From: Tropicimonas sp. IMCC34011
GTDB taxonomy: Bacteria > Pseudomonadota > Alphaproteobacteria > Rhodobacterales > Rhodobacteraceae
Length of the DNA stretch: 64,000 nt
NCBI RefSeq assembly: GCF_003390865.1
Contig: NZ_QMEJ01000002.1
Location: forward strand, 558,001-622,000
Direction of reading: 5' to 3'
Below are positions 29,641 through 38,357 of this stretch, piece after piece (positions within the stretch are counted from its first letter, which is position 1; every line of letters starts with the position of its first letter). The notes beneath the pieces are model-generated. The model was not told the DNA's origin, ran no database searches, and saw nothing but the letters and a program-made list of their open reading frames with translations. The translations under genes were made by a program, and so were the position numbers.

Positions 29641-30668
29641 CAGTTCGCAGGACCTTCGACGCCGGTCATCTCGCGCAGGCGCGCGAGCGCGGCGAGGCCG
29701 TCCTGACCCTCGGGGAGGCTGTCCGCCCAGTCCTCTTCCGCCTGCGACGCGACCTCCCTGATCGCGGCGAGGACCTCCTCGTTCGCGGGGCTCGTCTCGA
29801 TGCCGGCCTCCTCGATCTCCGCTTCGGCGGCGGTATCGGCATCGTTCCATGCCGTTCCGACGCGCTCGGCGAAGGCGAGACCGGAAATGCCCTCTATCGC
29901 CTCCTGATCCTCCGCGGAGATCCCGTCCCACGCGTCCTCGTTCATCACGAGGAACCATGTCGTGTTGTACATGCCGCCCGGGACGGTCGTCGTATAGGCG
30001 ATGTCGTCCGTGAGGTTGAAGGCGGTCAGCGCTTCCTTGGTGAAGGTCGCACCGTCGATCACGCCGCGGGACAGCTGCTCGTAGACCTCGGTGGAGGAAG
30101 TGAAGATCGGCGTCGCGCCGAGACCTTCCATCAGCGTGGCGGTGTAGCCGCCCGGCACACGGATCTTTAGCCCCTCGAAGTCGGCCGGCGTCTCGATCGC
30201 GCGCCGGCCGTTATGGAAGGCGCCGGGCCCATGGGTGAAGAGGCCGAGGATGTGGGTGCCCTCGTGGTCTTCGGCGGCCCCGAGATCCTCGGTATAGACG
30301 GTGTAGAACGCCTCGGACAGGCTGACGGCATCGTCACCGATGAAGGAGAACTGCCCCACTTCGCTCGCATCGAAGCGGTCGTCCTGGCTGAACGAGTGCA
30401 GGCCGTAGGTGATGTCCGCCACGCCGTCGCGGGCCATGTCGAAGTGGGCAGGCGGCGCGCCGAGAGGGGAGGCGAGCACGCGCACGGTGACGCGGCTGTC
30501 CGTCACCTCGGCGACCTCTTCGGCCCAGGGCTTCATCGCGTTCACCACGATCGGATGGCGCGGCGGCAGCCAGCTCGACATGACGAGCTCGGTCTCCTGC
30601 GCGGCGGCGGTCCCGCCAAGCATGGCGAGGGTTGCAGCAGCCGTCAGGCCACGGACGTAGACACTCAT
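29640..30668 (-). CDS. dctP: TRAP transporter solute-binding protein DctP (aromatic locus)
   Basis: A 342-residue periplasmic protein with a signal peptide ending at GGTAAAQ. Conserved TRAP features include [11 protein letters not shown] after cleavage and [20 protein letters not shown] (~160), where the arginine pairs with the substrate carboxylate. Start 30668 has a strong GGGAGGATCAG site. The upstream flank carries a 10-mer shared with the putative MarR operator of hmgA. Confidence 0.93.
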   Translation of the reverse strand: MSVYVRGLTAAATLAMLGGTAAAQETELVMSSWLPPRHPIVVNAMKPWAEEVAEVTDSRVTVRVLASPLGAPPAHFDMARDGVADITYGLHSFSQDDRFDASEVGQFSFIGDDAVSLSEAFYTVYTEDLGAAEDHEGTHILGLFTHGPGAFHNGRRAIETPADFEGLKIRVPGGYTATLMEGLGATPIFTSSTEVYEQLSRGVIDGATFTKEALTAFNLTDDIAYTTTVPGGMYNTTWFLVMNEDAWDGISAEDQEAIEGISGLAFAERVGTAWNDADTAAEAEIEEAGIETSPANEEVLAAIREVASQAEEDWADSLPEGQDGLAALARLREMTGVEGPAN

Positions 30669-30789
30669 TCTGATCCTCCCGGAAAGATTGTTTCTCATGC
30701 CGGTCTGTCCGGACGACGCGGTACCGAAGGGCTTTCCCGGCCTCCCGCCGCCGACCGGCGCGGCCCCCTCCTCCGGAGCCGCCGGCTGT

Positions 30790-31266
30790 TTATTGGTATT
30801 CGTCTTGTTTGTAACCATCAATCGCCGGCTCCACCCCCTTGCCGAACCCGGCGAGGCGCTGGAGGCAGTCGATCAGCACCGCGCGCTCGCCCGCAGAAAG
30901 GTTCGCGGTCAGCCGCGTGTCATGGGCCTCGGCGACGACGACGAGATCGTCGAAGGCGCGTCGGCCCTGCGCGGAAAGCGTCAGCGTCTCGCGCCTGCGA
31001 TCGGCCGAATCCTCCCGCCGGGTGACGAACCGCTTCGCTTCCAGTGCCGCGACAGCCCTGCTGATCTTCGTCTTGTGCATCTTCGCGCGGCGCCCGATCT
31101 CCGCCGCCGTCATGTCGCCGTAGCGGCCGAGGTGGAACAGCACGCGCCATTCCGTCCGCAGCATGCCGTAGCGGTCCTTGTAGACGCGGGAGAAGCCGAG
31201 GCTGGTCTCCTCCGCGGCCTGGTTGAGCAGGTAGGGCAGAAACGTACGCAGGTCGAACTCGGACAT
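30790..31266 (-). CDS. MarR-family regulator of homogentisate catabolism
   Basis: A 158-residue winged-helix regulator: [22 protein letters not shown] (~54-75) is the recognition region and [15 protein letters not shown] the wing. It is divergent from hmgA and upstream of dctPQM in the same direction. MarR proteins commonly release DNA on binding aromatic acids, and position suggests this one responds to homogentisate or its precursor. The ATG at 31266 is chosen because the frame upstream lies antisense to hmgA. Confidence 0.9.
   Translation of the reverse strand: MSEFDLRTFLPYLLNQAAEETSLGFSRVYKDRYGMLRTEWRVLFHLGRYGDMTAAEIGRRAKMHKTKISRAVAALEAKRFVTRREDSADRRRETLTLSAQGRRAFDDLVVVAEAHDTRLTANLSAGERAVLIDCLQRLAGFGKGVEPAIDGYKQDEYQ
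30808..30817 (-). promoter_or_regulatory. Second copy of the MarR operator core, ahead of dctP
   Basis: TGGTTACAAA on the minus strand repeats exactly the first ten bases of the operator in the marR/hmgA gap. It lies within the last codons of the MarR gene, about 140 bp upstream of dctP. A common regulator for the TRAP operon and hmgA is inferred. Confidence 0.45.
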
Positions 31267-31291
31267 GGGCGCTCCTCGGGAACTCTCTTGT

Positions 31292-31309
31292 TGGTTACAA
31301 ATACAACCA
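31292..31309. promoter_or_regulatory. Candidate MarR operator between marR and hmgA
   Basis: TGGTT-ACAAATAC-AACCA is a perfect 5-8-5 inverted repeat in the short gap between the two divergent starts (31266 and 31348). It is the most AT-rich stretch locally and suits a MarR dimer site controlling both genes. Confidence 0.6.
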
Positions 31310-31347
31310 TTACCCCTGAGAGCAACCTTTCGACCGGGGGAGCCACG

Positions 31348-32709
31348 ATGAACGATCAGACGCGCCTGTCGGGCCTGCTCCAGGCCACCACGCCGCAGGG
31401 CACGACGGCGGGCTACATGCCAGGCTTCGGCAACGACTTCGAGACGGAGGCGCTTCCGGGCGCCCTGCCCCAGGGCATGAACTCGCCGCAGAAGGTGAAT
31501 TACGGCCTCTATGGCGAGCAGCTTTCGGGCACTGCCTTCACCGCGCCGAGCCACCAGAACGAGCGGACGTGGTGCTATCGCATCCGGCCTTCGGTCAAGC
31601 ACCAGGGCCGCTACAAGCGGATCGACCTGCCCTACTGGAAGACCGCGCCGCACATTCCGCAGGACGTGACCTCCCTCGGTCAGTACCGCTGGGATCCCGT
31701 CCCCCATTCGGACGAGGCCCTGACCTGGCTGACGGGAATGCGCACGATGACCACGGCGGGGGACGTGAACGTCGCGACCGGCATGTCGGCGCATATCTAC
31801 CTCGTCACGGCCTCCATGGAGGACGAGTATTTCTACTCCGCCGACGGCGAGCTTCTCGTCGTGCCCCAGGAAGGACGCCTGCGCTTCGCCACCGAGCTCG
31901 GCATCATCGACGTCGCCCCGCAGGAGATCGCGATCCTGCCGCGCGGGCTGGTCTACCGCGTCGAGGTGCTCGAAGGGCCGGCACGCGGCTTCGTCTGCGA
32001 GAATTACGGTCAGAAGTTCGACCTGCCGGGCCGCGGGCCGATCGGCGCCAACTGCATGGCCAACCGGCGGGACTTCAAGACGCCGGTCGCCGCCTTCGAA
32101 GACCGCGAGGTACCGTCCACCATGACGGTCAAATGGTGCGGTCAGTTCCACCGCTCCGAGATCCCGCATTCCCCGCTCGACGTGGTGGCCTGGCACGGCA
32201 ATTACGCACCGGTGAAGTATGACCTGAAGACCTACTGTCCGGTGGGCGCGATCCTGTTCGACCATCCGGACCCGTCCATCTTCACGGTGCTGACCGCGCC
32301 GTCCGGCGTCGAAGGGACCGCGAACATCGATTTCGTCCTCTTCCGGGAGCGATGGATGGTGATGGAGGACACGTTCCGCCCGCCCTGGTACCACAGGAAC
32401 GTCATGTCCGAGATGATGGGCAACATCTATGGCCAGTACGACGCCAAGCCCCAGGGCTTCGTTCCGGGCGGCATGAGCCTGCACAATTGCATGCTGCCCC
32501 ACGGGCCCGACCGGGAGGCGTTCGAGAAGGCGTCGAACGCCGAGCTCGGCCCCGACAAGCTGGACGACACGATGTCCTTCATGTTCGAGACCCGCTTCCC
32601 GCAGCACCTGACCGAATTCGCCGCGAAGGAGGCTCCATTGCAGGACGACTATGTCGATTGCTGGGACGGGCTCGAGAAGCATTTCGACGGAACGCCGGGC
32701 AGGAAATGA
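31348..32709 (+). CDS. hmgA: Homogentisate 1,2-dioxygenase
   Basis: A 453-residue iron dioxygenase that opens the homogentisate ring to maleylacetoacetate. Diagnostic stretches are [20 protein letters not shown] near the N-terminus, [14 protein letters not shown] (~276), [18 protein letters not shown] (~345, iron-ligand His and Glu) and [12 protein letters not shown] (~379). Start 31348 follows GGGGGAG. First gene of the pathway operon; ATGA at its stop opens a tiny reading frame before fahA. Confidence 0.97.
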   Translation: MNDQTRLSGLLQATTPQGTTAGYMPGFGNDFETEALPGALPQGMNSPQKVNYGLYGEQLSGTAFTAPSHQNERTWCYRIRPSVKHQGRYKRIDLPYWKTAPHIPQDVTSLGQYRWDPVPHSDEALTWLTGMRTMTTAGDVNVATGMSAHIYLVTASMEDEYFYSADGELLVVPQEGRLRFATELGIIDVAPQEIAILPRGLVYRVEVLEGPARGFVCENYGQKFDLPGRGPIGANCMANRRDFKTPVAAFEDREVPSTMTVKWCGQFHRSEIPHSPLDVVAWHGNYAPVKYDLKTYCPVGAILFDHPDPSIFTVLTAPSGVEGTANIDFVLFRERWMVMEDTFRPPWYHRNVMSEMMGNIYGQYDAKPQGFVPGGMSLHNCMLPHGPDREAFEKASNAELGPDKLDDTMSFMFETRFPQHLTEFAAKEAPLQDDYVDCWDGLEKHFDGTPGRK

Positions 32710-32819
32710 CCGCCCTCGTCCTTCTGATCGTCCTTTCCGCGGGATGATCCGGGCAGGCGCCGCCTTCGCGCGGACGCCCTGGGACGAGTGGGACGAAGAC
32801 GATTGAAAGGACCGCCTCC

Positions 32820-34043
32820 ATGCTGAACCGCTCCTGGGTCGAGAGCGCCAACGCCCCCGACACCGACTTTCCGCTGAACAATCTGCCTTACGGCGTCTTC
32901 GAGATTGGCGGTGAGGCGCGCTGCGGCATCGCCATCGGGGACATGATCCTCGATGCCGCGGCCGCCGAGACGGCCGGCCTGACGGGAACCGAGGGGCGGT
33001 GCCAGGACGCGGTCTGGAATCCGCTGATGGCGGACGGGCCGAAGGCCTGGGCGGCGTTCCGTGCGCGGCTGACAGACCTCCTCGCCGAAGGGTCGGATGC
33101 GCGGAAGGCGGTGGAGCCGCTGCTGGTACCGATGGCGGAGGCGCAGATGCACCTGCCCTTCACCGTTGCGGAATATACCGATTTCTATGCCAGCCGGCAT
33201 CACGCGACCAATGTCGGCACGATGTTCCGCGGGCCTGAGAACGCATTGCCGCCGAACTGGCTGCATATCCCGATCGGCTATAACGGACGCGCCTCCACCG
33301 TCGTCGTCTCCGGAACGGACGTCAGGCGTCCCCTTGGGCAGACCAGGGCGAAGGAGGCGGATGCGCCGTCCTTCGGGCCCTGCCGGCGGCTCGATATCGA
33401 GCTGGAGATGGGCGCCATCGTCGGGACGCCGTCGGCAATGGGCGAGCCGGTCACCACCGCGCAGGCGCAGGAGATGATCTTCGGCTACGTCCTTCTGAAT
33501 GACTGGTCCGCGCGGGATATCCAGGCCTGGGAGTACCAGCCCCTCGGGCCGTTCCAGTCCAAGGCCTTCGCCACGTCGATCAGTCCCTGGATCGTCACGC
33601 GGGCGGCGCTTGCGCCCTTCGCGGTGGACGGGCCGCCGCGGGAGAAGGACCTCCTGCCCTACCTCCATGCCGACTTCCCGGACGGGTACGACGTGTCCCT
33701 GTCGGTCGAGATGAACGGGCACGAGATCAGCCGCACCAACATGCGCGAACTCTACTACTCCGCCGCGCAACAGCTTGCGCATCACGCCGTCTCGGGCTGC
33801 GCCATGCGCACGGGCGATCTGCTGGGCTCGGGCACCATCTCCGGGCCGGATGCGTCCGGCTACGGCTCGCTTCTGGAACTGACCTGGGGCGGCGAGAGGC
33901 CGCTCGACATCGGCGGGTCCCCCCGGACCTTCATCGAGGACGGCGACACACTGACCTTGCGGGGGCACGCGCAAGGCGACGGCTACCGCGTGGGCTTCGG
34001 CGCATGCACCGGCACGGTCCTGCCCGCCCCCGATTTTCCCTGA
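32820..34043 (+). CDS. fahA: Fumarylacetoacetase
   Basis: A 407-residue hydrolase that splits fumarylacetoacetate to fumarate and acetoacetate. The metal ligand Asp121 and the catalytic histidine are in YTDFYASRHHATNVGTMFRG (residues 119-138), and LNDWSARDIQAWEYQPLGPF (~224) is a second signature. It has the full two-domain length. It follows hmgA after 110 bp holding two micro-ORFs. Confidence 0.96.
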   Translation: MLNRSWVESANAPDTDFPLNNLPYGVFEIGGEARCGIAIGDMILDAAAAETAGLTGTEGRCQDAVWNPLMADGPKAWAAFRARLTDLLAEGSDARKAVEPLLVPMAEAQMHLPFTVAEYTDFYASRHHATNVGTMFRGPENALPPNWLHIPIGYNGRASTVVVSGTDVRRPLGQTRAKEADAPSFGPCRRLDIELEMGAIVGTPSAMGEPVTTAQAQEMIFGYVLLNDWSARDIQAWEYQPLGPFQSKAFATSISPWIVTRAALAPFAVDGPPREKDLLPYLHADFPDGYDVSLSVEMNGHEISRTNMRELYYSAAQQLAHHAVSGCAMRTGDLLGSGTISGPDASGYGSLLELTWGGERPLDIGGSPRTFIEDGDTLTLRGHAQGDGYRVGFGACTGTVLPAPDFP

Positions 34044-34063
34044 CAGACTAAGAAGGAGGCCAC

Positions 34064-35014
34064 ATGGCCAAGGCATTCGCATCCGCCGGAGACATGGCGG
34101 ACAAGGAGATCAGCTTCACCGAGGTCGGCGACGGGCTCTGGGCCTTCACCGCCGAGGGCGATCCGAATTCCGGCGTCATCATCGGCGACGATGCCGTGAT
34201 GATCGTCGAGGCGCAGGCCACACCGCGACTGGCGAACCTCGTCATCGAGAAGGTCCGCGAGGTGACCGACAAGCCGATCACGCATCTTGCGCTCACCCAT
34301 TACCACGCCGTCCGGGTTCTCGGCGCGTCGGCGTATGGGGCGCGCGAGATCATCATGTCCGACGTCGCACAGAGCATGGTGGCCGAGCGCGGGCAGGAAG
34401 ACTGGGACAGCGAGTTCGACCGGTTTCCACGTCTCTTCCAGGGCCACGAGAGCATTCCGGGGCTGACCTGGGCCACGACGACGTTCTCGGACCGCATGTC
34501 CGTCTATCTCGGCAAGCGCCGCGTGGACCTGATGAAGGTCGGTCGGGCGCATACGGCGGGGGACATCGTGATCCACGTGCCGGACCAGAACGTCATGTTC
34601 ACCGGCGACATCGTCGAATACCACTCCGCCTGCTATTGCGGCGACGGGCATTATACCGACTGGCCCCAGACGCTGGACAACATCCGCGCCTTCGATCTCG
34701 ACGCGATCGCGCCGGGCCGGGGGGCTGCGCTCGTCGGCCGGGACAAGGTGAACGCCGCCCTCGACAGCACCGCCGATTTCGTGACCTCGACCTTCGACGC
34801 GGTGCGCCGCGTGGCCATGCGCGGCGGCTCGCTTCAGGACGCGATGGCCCATGTCCGCGAGGTCTGCGATCCGAAGTTCGCCGACTACGCGATCTACGAG
34901 CATTGCCTGCCGTTCAACGTCGCCCGTGCCTACGACGAGGCGCGCGGCATCGACACGCCCCGCGTCTGGACCGCGGCGCGGGACAAGGAGATGTGGGAGG
35001 CCCTTCAGGGCTGA
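34064..35014 (+). CDS. Metallo-beta-lactamase-fold protein of the homogentisate cluster, metal site altered
   Basis: A 316-residue MBL-fold protein without signal peptide. The usual HxHxDH metal motif reads HYHAVR at residues 79-84, so the Asp and third His of site 2 are missing. A later His in VGRAHTAGD and the Asp in VMFTGDIVEYH are kept, leaving a possible single-metal site. It lies between fahA (20-bp gap) and the flavin hydroxylase, so it is likely part of the pathway, perhaps hydrolysing a thioester or lactone side-product (inference). Confidence 0.85.
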   Translation: MAKAFASAGDMADKEISFTEVGDGLWAFTAEGDPNSGVIIGDDAVMIVEAQATPRLANLVIEKVREVTDKPITHLALTHYHAVRVLGASAYGAREIIMSDVAQSMVAERGQEDWDSEFDRFPRLFQGHESIPGLTWATTTFSDRMSVYLGKRRVDLMKVGRAHTAGDIVIHVPDQNVMFTGDIVEYHSACYCGDGHYTDWPQTLDNIRAFDLDAIAPGRGAALVGRDKVNAALDSTADFVTSTFDAVRRVAMRGGSLQDAMAHVREVCDPKFADYAIYEHCLPFNVARAYDEARGIDTPRVWTAARDKEMWEALQG

Positions 35015-35076
35015 GACGCCGGCCGCGCGGGCCGCGGGAGGAGACGGGCCGCGCGCTTATGGGGGAGGAGGACGAC

Positions 35077-36681
35077 ATGCTGGATGACCGGTATTCGGTG
35101 GCCCACCGGCTCTATCCGTACGCGAGGAGCGCGGACCAGGCGGCGGGCGCGGCCGCGCATTACCCGGCCGTGGTGATCGGCGGCGGGCCCGTCGGCCTTG
35201 CCACGGCCCTCGATCTCGCCCTGAAGGGCGTACGGGTGCTGGTGCTGGACGATCACGAGGGCGTCGGCGAAGGCAGCCGGGCGATCTGCTTCTCGAAGCG
35301 CACGCTGGAGATCTGCGACCGCCTCGGCTGCGGCGATGCGATGGTGGACAAGGGCGTGGTGTGGAACGTCGGCAAGGTGCTCCATGGCGAGGATCTCGTC
35401 TTCGAGTTCGACCTGCTGCCAGAGGGCGGACATCGCCGGCCCGCCTTCATCAACCTCCAGCAACCCTACTTCGAACGATTTCTCGTCGACCGTCTGCGGC
35501 AGGCGGAGGCGGAGGGCGCGCCCATCGAGATCCGCGGGAAGAACCGCGTGGACTCCCTGACGGAGGAGGACGGCGCGGCCCGGCTCCGGATCGCGACACC
35601 CGACGGGCCCTACGAGATCACGGCGGACTGGGTGCTGGCCTGCGACGGAGCCGGATCCCCCACCCGAAAGGCGCTGGGGCTTGAATTCGAGGGCAAGGTT
35701 TTCAGGGACAGCTTCCTCATCGCGGACGTGCGCATGAAGGCGGAGTTCCCGGTGGAGCGGCGCTTCTGGTTCGAGCCGCCGTTCCGGGGTGCCGGAGATT
35801 CGGCACTCCTGCACAAGCAGCCGGACGACATATGGCGGATCGATTTCCAGATCGGCTGGGACGTGGACCGCGAGGTGGAACTGAAGGAGGAGCGCATCCG
35901 CGCCCGGATCGACCAGATGCTGCCGGACATCGAATACGAGCTGGTCTGGACGTCGATCTACACCTTCCAGTGCCGCCGGATGCGATCGTTCCGGCATGGC
36001 CGGGTGATCTTCGTCGGGGACAGCGCGCACCAGGTGTCGCCCTTCGGCGCGCGGGGCGCCAACGGGGGGGTTCAGGATGCGGACAATCTCGGCTGGAAGC
36101 TCGCCATGGTGCTGCGCGGAGAGGCGCCGGAAGCGCTGCTCGGAACCTACGATACCGAGCGCTGCCATGCCACGGACGAGAACATCCGCGCCTCCACCCG
36201 GTCCACCGACTTCATCACACCAAAGTCGGAGGTAAGCCGGCTCTTTCGGAACGCCGTGCTGCACCTCTCCCGGGATCATGATTTCGCGAGGCCCTTCGTC
36301 AATTCCGGACGCCTGTCGCAACCGAGCGTCTACGACGTCAGCCCGCTGAACAGTGAGGACGGGCTGCCGGACGGGCCGGCCGGGGCGCGGCCGGGCGCCC
36401 CCTGCCCCGATGCCCCGATCGGGCATGGGTACCTCCTCGGCGCGTTCGGCCCCGGCTTCACGCTTCTGGCCATCGGGCAGGCTGCGCCGGACATCGGCGA
36501 CGTGCGGAGGCTGGAGATCATCGAGGTGCCGCCGGAGGTTCGGGAGCGCTATCTCGGCGGGCAGTCCCGCGCGCTCTACCTGATCCGCCCGGACCAGCAT
36601 GTCGCCGCCCGCTGGGAGAGTGCCGAGCCCGAGACGATACGGGCGGCCCTCGACCGCGCTACAGGGAGGGAGCTGGCATGA
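35077..36681 (+). CDS. mhaA: FAD-dependent aromatic hydroxylase, MhaA-like (3-hydroxyphenylacetate 6-hydroxylase)
   Basis: A 534-residue class A flavin monooxygenase: FAD-binding IGGGPVGLATALDLALKG (~33), and the ribityl-binding VGDSAHQVSPFGARGANGG (~315-333). The family includes MhpA/PheA-type phenol hydroxylases. In Pseudomonas putida U, the flavoprotein MhaA plus the small coupling protein MhaB convert 3-hydroxyphenylacetate to homogentisate; here the next gene is a small DUF2783 protein and the rest of the homogentisate pathway adjoins. The assignment is therefore good but contextual. Start 35077 follows GGGGGAGGAGG; an ATG at 35059 is the alternative. Confidence 0.82.
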   Translation: MLDDRYSVAHRLYPYARSADQAAGAAAHYPAVVIGGGPVGLATALDLALKGVRVLVLDDHEGVGEGSRAICFSKRTLEICDRLGCGDAMVDKGVVWNVGKVLHGEDLVFEFDLLPEGGHRRPAFINLQQPYFERFLVDRLRQAEAEGAPIEIRGKNRVDSLTEEDGAARLRIATPDGPYEITADWVLACDGAGSPTRKALGLEFEGKVFRDSFLIADVRMKAEFPVERRFWFEPPFRGAGDSALLHKQPDDIWRIDFQIGWDVDREVELKEERIRARIDQMLPDIEYELVWTSIYTFQCRRMRSFRHGRVIFVGDSAHQVSPFGARGANGGVQDADNLGWKLAMVLRGEAPEALLGTYDTERCHATDENIRASTRSTDFITPKSEVSRLFRNAVLHLSRDHDFARPFVNSGRLSQPSVYDVSPLNSEDGLPDGPAGARPGAPCPDAPIGHGYLLGAFGPGFTLLAIGQAAPDIGDVRRLEIIEVPPEVRERYLGGQSRALYLIRPDQHVAARWESAEPETIRAALDRATGRELA

Positions 36682-36866
36682 GTGCGCTTGTCACCACCCG
36701 CAACCTGGCCCGCCCGGACGATGCCTATGACCTGCTTCTGACCGCCCATGACGGGCTGACGAAGGAGGAGAGCGACGCGCTGAACGCCCGGCTTATCCTG
36801 ACCCTCTTCAACCATGTCGGCGATCTGGATGTCATCCGGGAGGCCATCGCGGTCGCCCGCGCATGA
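36678..36866 (+). CDS. mhaB: DUF2783 small protein, probable MhaB-like coupling protein
   Basis: A 62-residue acidic helical protein beginning MSALVTTRNLARPDDAYDLL, typical of DUF2783. It is translationally coupled at both ends: ATGA overlap with the hydroxylase and with maiA. Size and position match MhaB, the ~7-kDa protein needed by the P. putida 3-hydroxyphenylacetate hydroxylase. Function assigned by context. Confidence 0.78.
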   Translation: MSALVTTRNLARPDDAYDLLLTAHDGLTKEESDALNARLILTLFNHVGDLDVIREAIAVARA

Positions 36867-37543
36867 GCGCCGTACTCCACGATTACTGGCGATCGAGCGC
36901 GTCCTATCGGGTCCGCATCGCGCTGAACCTTGCCGGGATCGCCTACGAGACGGTGCAGGTCGACCTGTCGGCCAACGCTCAGCGCTCAAGGGACCACCTA
37001 TCGCGAAATCCGCAGGGCTTCGTGCCGGTGCTGGAGATCGACGGGCTGCGCCTGACCCAGTCCCTCGCCATCGTGGAGTATCTCAGCGAGACGCGGGGAC
37101 TGGGCCTCGTTCCCGCCGATGCACCGGGGCGCGCCCGTGTGCGGGCCATCGCGCTTGCCATCGCGGCGGACACGCATCCCGTCTGCAATCTCTCGGTTCT
37201 GGAGGAGGTTCTCCGGCACGGGCCGGCGGAAGACCACGAGCCAAGGCGCGTCCACTGGATGCGGCACTTCATCCGACGCGGCCTCGTTGCGGTAGAGGCC
37301 CTTCTGGAGGGGCCCCGAACCGGGCGGTTCTGTAATGGAAACGCCGTGAGCCTCGCCGATATCTGCCTCGTGCCGCAGGTCTACAATGCGGAGCGATGGG
37401 GTGCGCCGATCGCGGATCTGCCGCGCATCGCCCGCATCGCCGGCGCCGTCCGGGAGCTGGACGCTGTGCGCGCCGTCGCGCCGGAGGCCGTCCGCCCGGC
37501 TCCGGAGCCTCAGGGGGCGGGCGGGATGCCCGTGCGGAAGTAA
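36863..37543 (+). CDS. maiA: Maleylacetoacetate isomerase (zeta-class GST)
   Basis: A 226-residue glutathione-dependent isomerase converting maleylacetoacetate to fumarylacetoacetate. The zeta-GST active-site motif appears as WRSSASYRVRIALNLAG (residues 9-25), followed by QGFVPVLEIDG and QSLAIVEYL for glutathione binding. It overlaps the DUF2783 gene (ATGA) and closes the pathway operon. Its last 34 bases overlap the convergent GntR gene. Confidence 0.94.
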   Translation: MSAVLHDYWRSSASYRVRIALNLAGIAYETVQVDLSANAQRSRDHLSRNPQGFVPVLEIDGLRLTQSLAIVEYLSETRGLGLVPADAPGRARVRAIALAIAADTHPVCNLSVLEEVLRHGPAEDHEPRRVHWMRHFIRRGLVAVEALLEGPRTGRFCNGNAVSLADICLVPQVYNAERWGAPIADLPRIARIAGAVRELDAVRAVAPEAVRPAPEPQGAGGMPVRK

Positions 37544-38286
37544 TCGGGATGCGCAGCGACGATCTGATCGGCGAGTGCCAGCGTCTCGCCGAGGTGATGG
37601 CGGACGGCGCCCATCGTCTCCTCCCTGTCCTGCGCGGCGAGGCCCGCGACGATCTGGCGGTGCGAGACGAGGATGCGCTCAATCTTGCCGGGGTCTGGCA
37701 GGTTCAGCTTGCGCAGCCGGTCGATATGCCCCGAGCGCTCGACGACCAGATCCCAGAGCGCGTCCTTGCCGATGGCGGTGAAAAGCGTGCGGTGGAACCG
37801 GGCGTCCTCCTGCGTGAAACGCGTCATGTCGGAGGCGCTCGCGGCAGCCTCCATCTCGTCCACGATCCCCTTCAGCGCCTCGATCGGCGCCCGGTCCGGC
37901 TGCTCGCACAGCGTCCGCGCCACCTCCAGCTCGAGTGACAGGCGCAGGAACTGCGTCTCCCGCGCATGGTCGACGTCGATCAGGGAGACCAGCGTCCGTG
38001 CCTGGGGAAAGATCCGGAGCAGGCCCTCGGCCTCGAGGCGCAGCATCGCATCCCGGATCGGCGTCTGGCTGACCTCGTAATACGCGGCGAGATCGGTGCG
38101 GGAGAGGCTCTGCCCCGGCTCCAGTTCGAGCGACACGATCCGCTGCCGCAGCAGCTCCCTGATCTGATCGCTGACCGATGCCCTGCGGGGAATCGGGGCT
38201 CGGGCGCTGATATGTGTCGTGGTCTCGAAACTCACTGGGAGAGGCTTCCGCTGGGGACGAAGGTGTTGGCGCGCCCATGAAATCAT
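37510..38286 (-). CDS. GntR/FadR-family (FCD) transcriptional regulator
   Basis: A 258-residue regulator. The winged helix (SDQIRELLRQRIVSLELEPGQ, then SRTDLAAYYEVSQTPIRDAMLRL) is followed by an FCD effector domain with metal-site residues in EDARFHRTLFTAIG and SHRQIVAGL. It is divergent from the TRAP/dehydratase operon, which it probably controls in response to a sugar acid (inference). The start is uncertain: ATG 38286, GTG 38301 or GTG 38235. Two AATATT elements 20 bp apart (38288-38313) overlap its start and could be part of the operator. Confidence 0.88.
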   Translation of the reverse strand: MISWARQHLRPQRKPLPVSFETTTHISARAPIPRRASVSDQIRELLRQRIVSLELEPGQSLSRTDLAAYYEVSQTPIRDAMLRLEAEGLLRIFPQARTLVSLIDVDHARETQFLRLSLELEVARTLCEQPDRAPIEALKGIVDEMEAAASASDMTRFTQEDARFHRTLFTAIGKDALWDLVVERSGHIDRLRKLNLPDPGKIERILVSHRQIVAGLAAQDREETMGAVRHHLGETLALADQIVAAHPDYFRTGIPPAP

Positions 38287-38357
38287 GAATATTGACGACA
38301 CGTAACTAATATTTTAGCGTATCAGAGCGTCTCAACAGCGGCGCATCAGGGAGGAAG

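Noticed and set aside
30790-32682. Possible 630-residue protein containing the MarR domain at its C-terminus
   Set aside because: The first ~470 residues are antisense to hmgA and lack any domain; a normal MarR begins at 31266.
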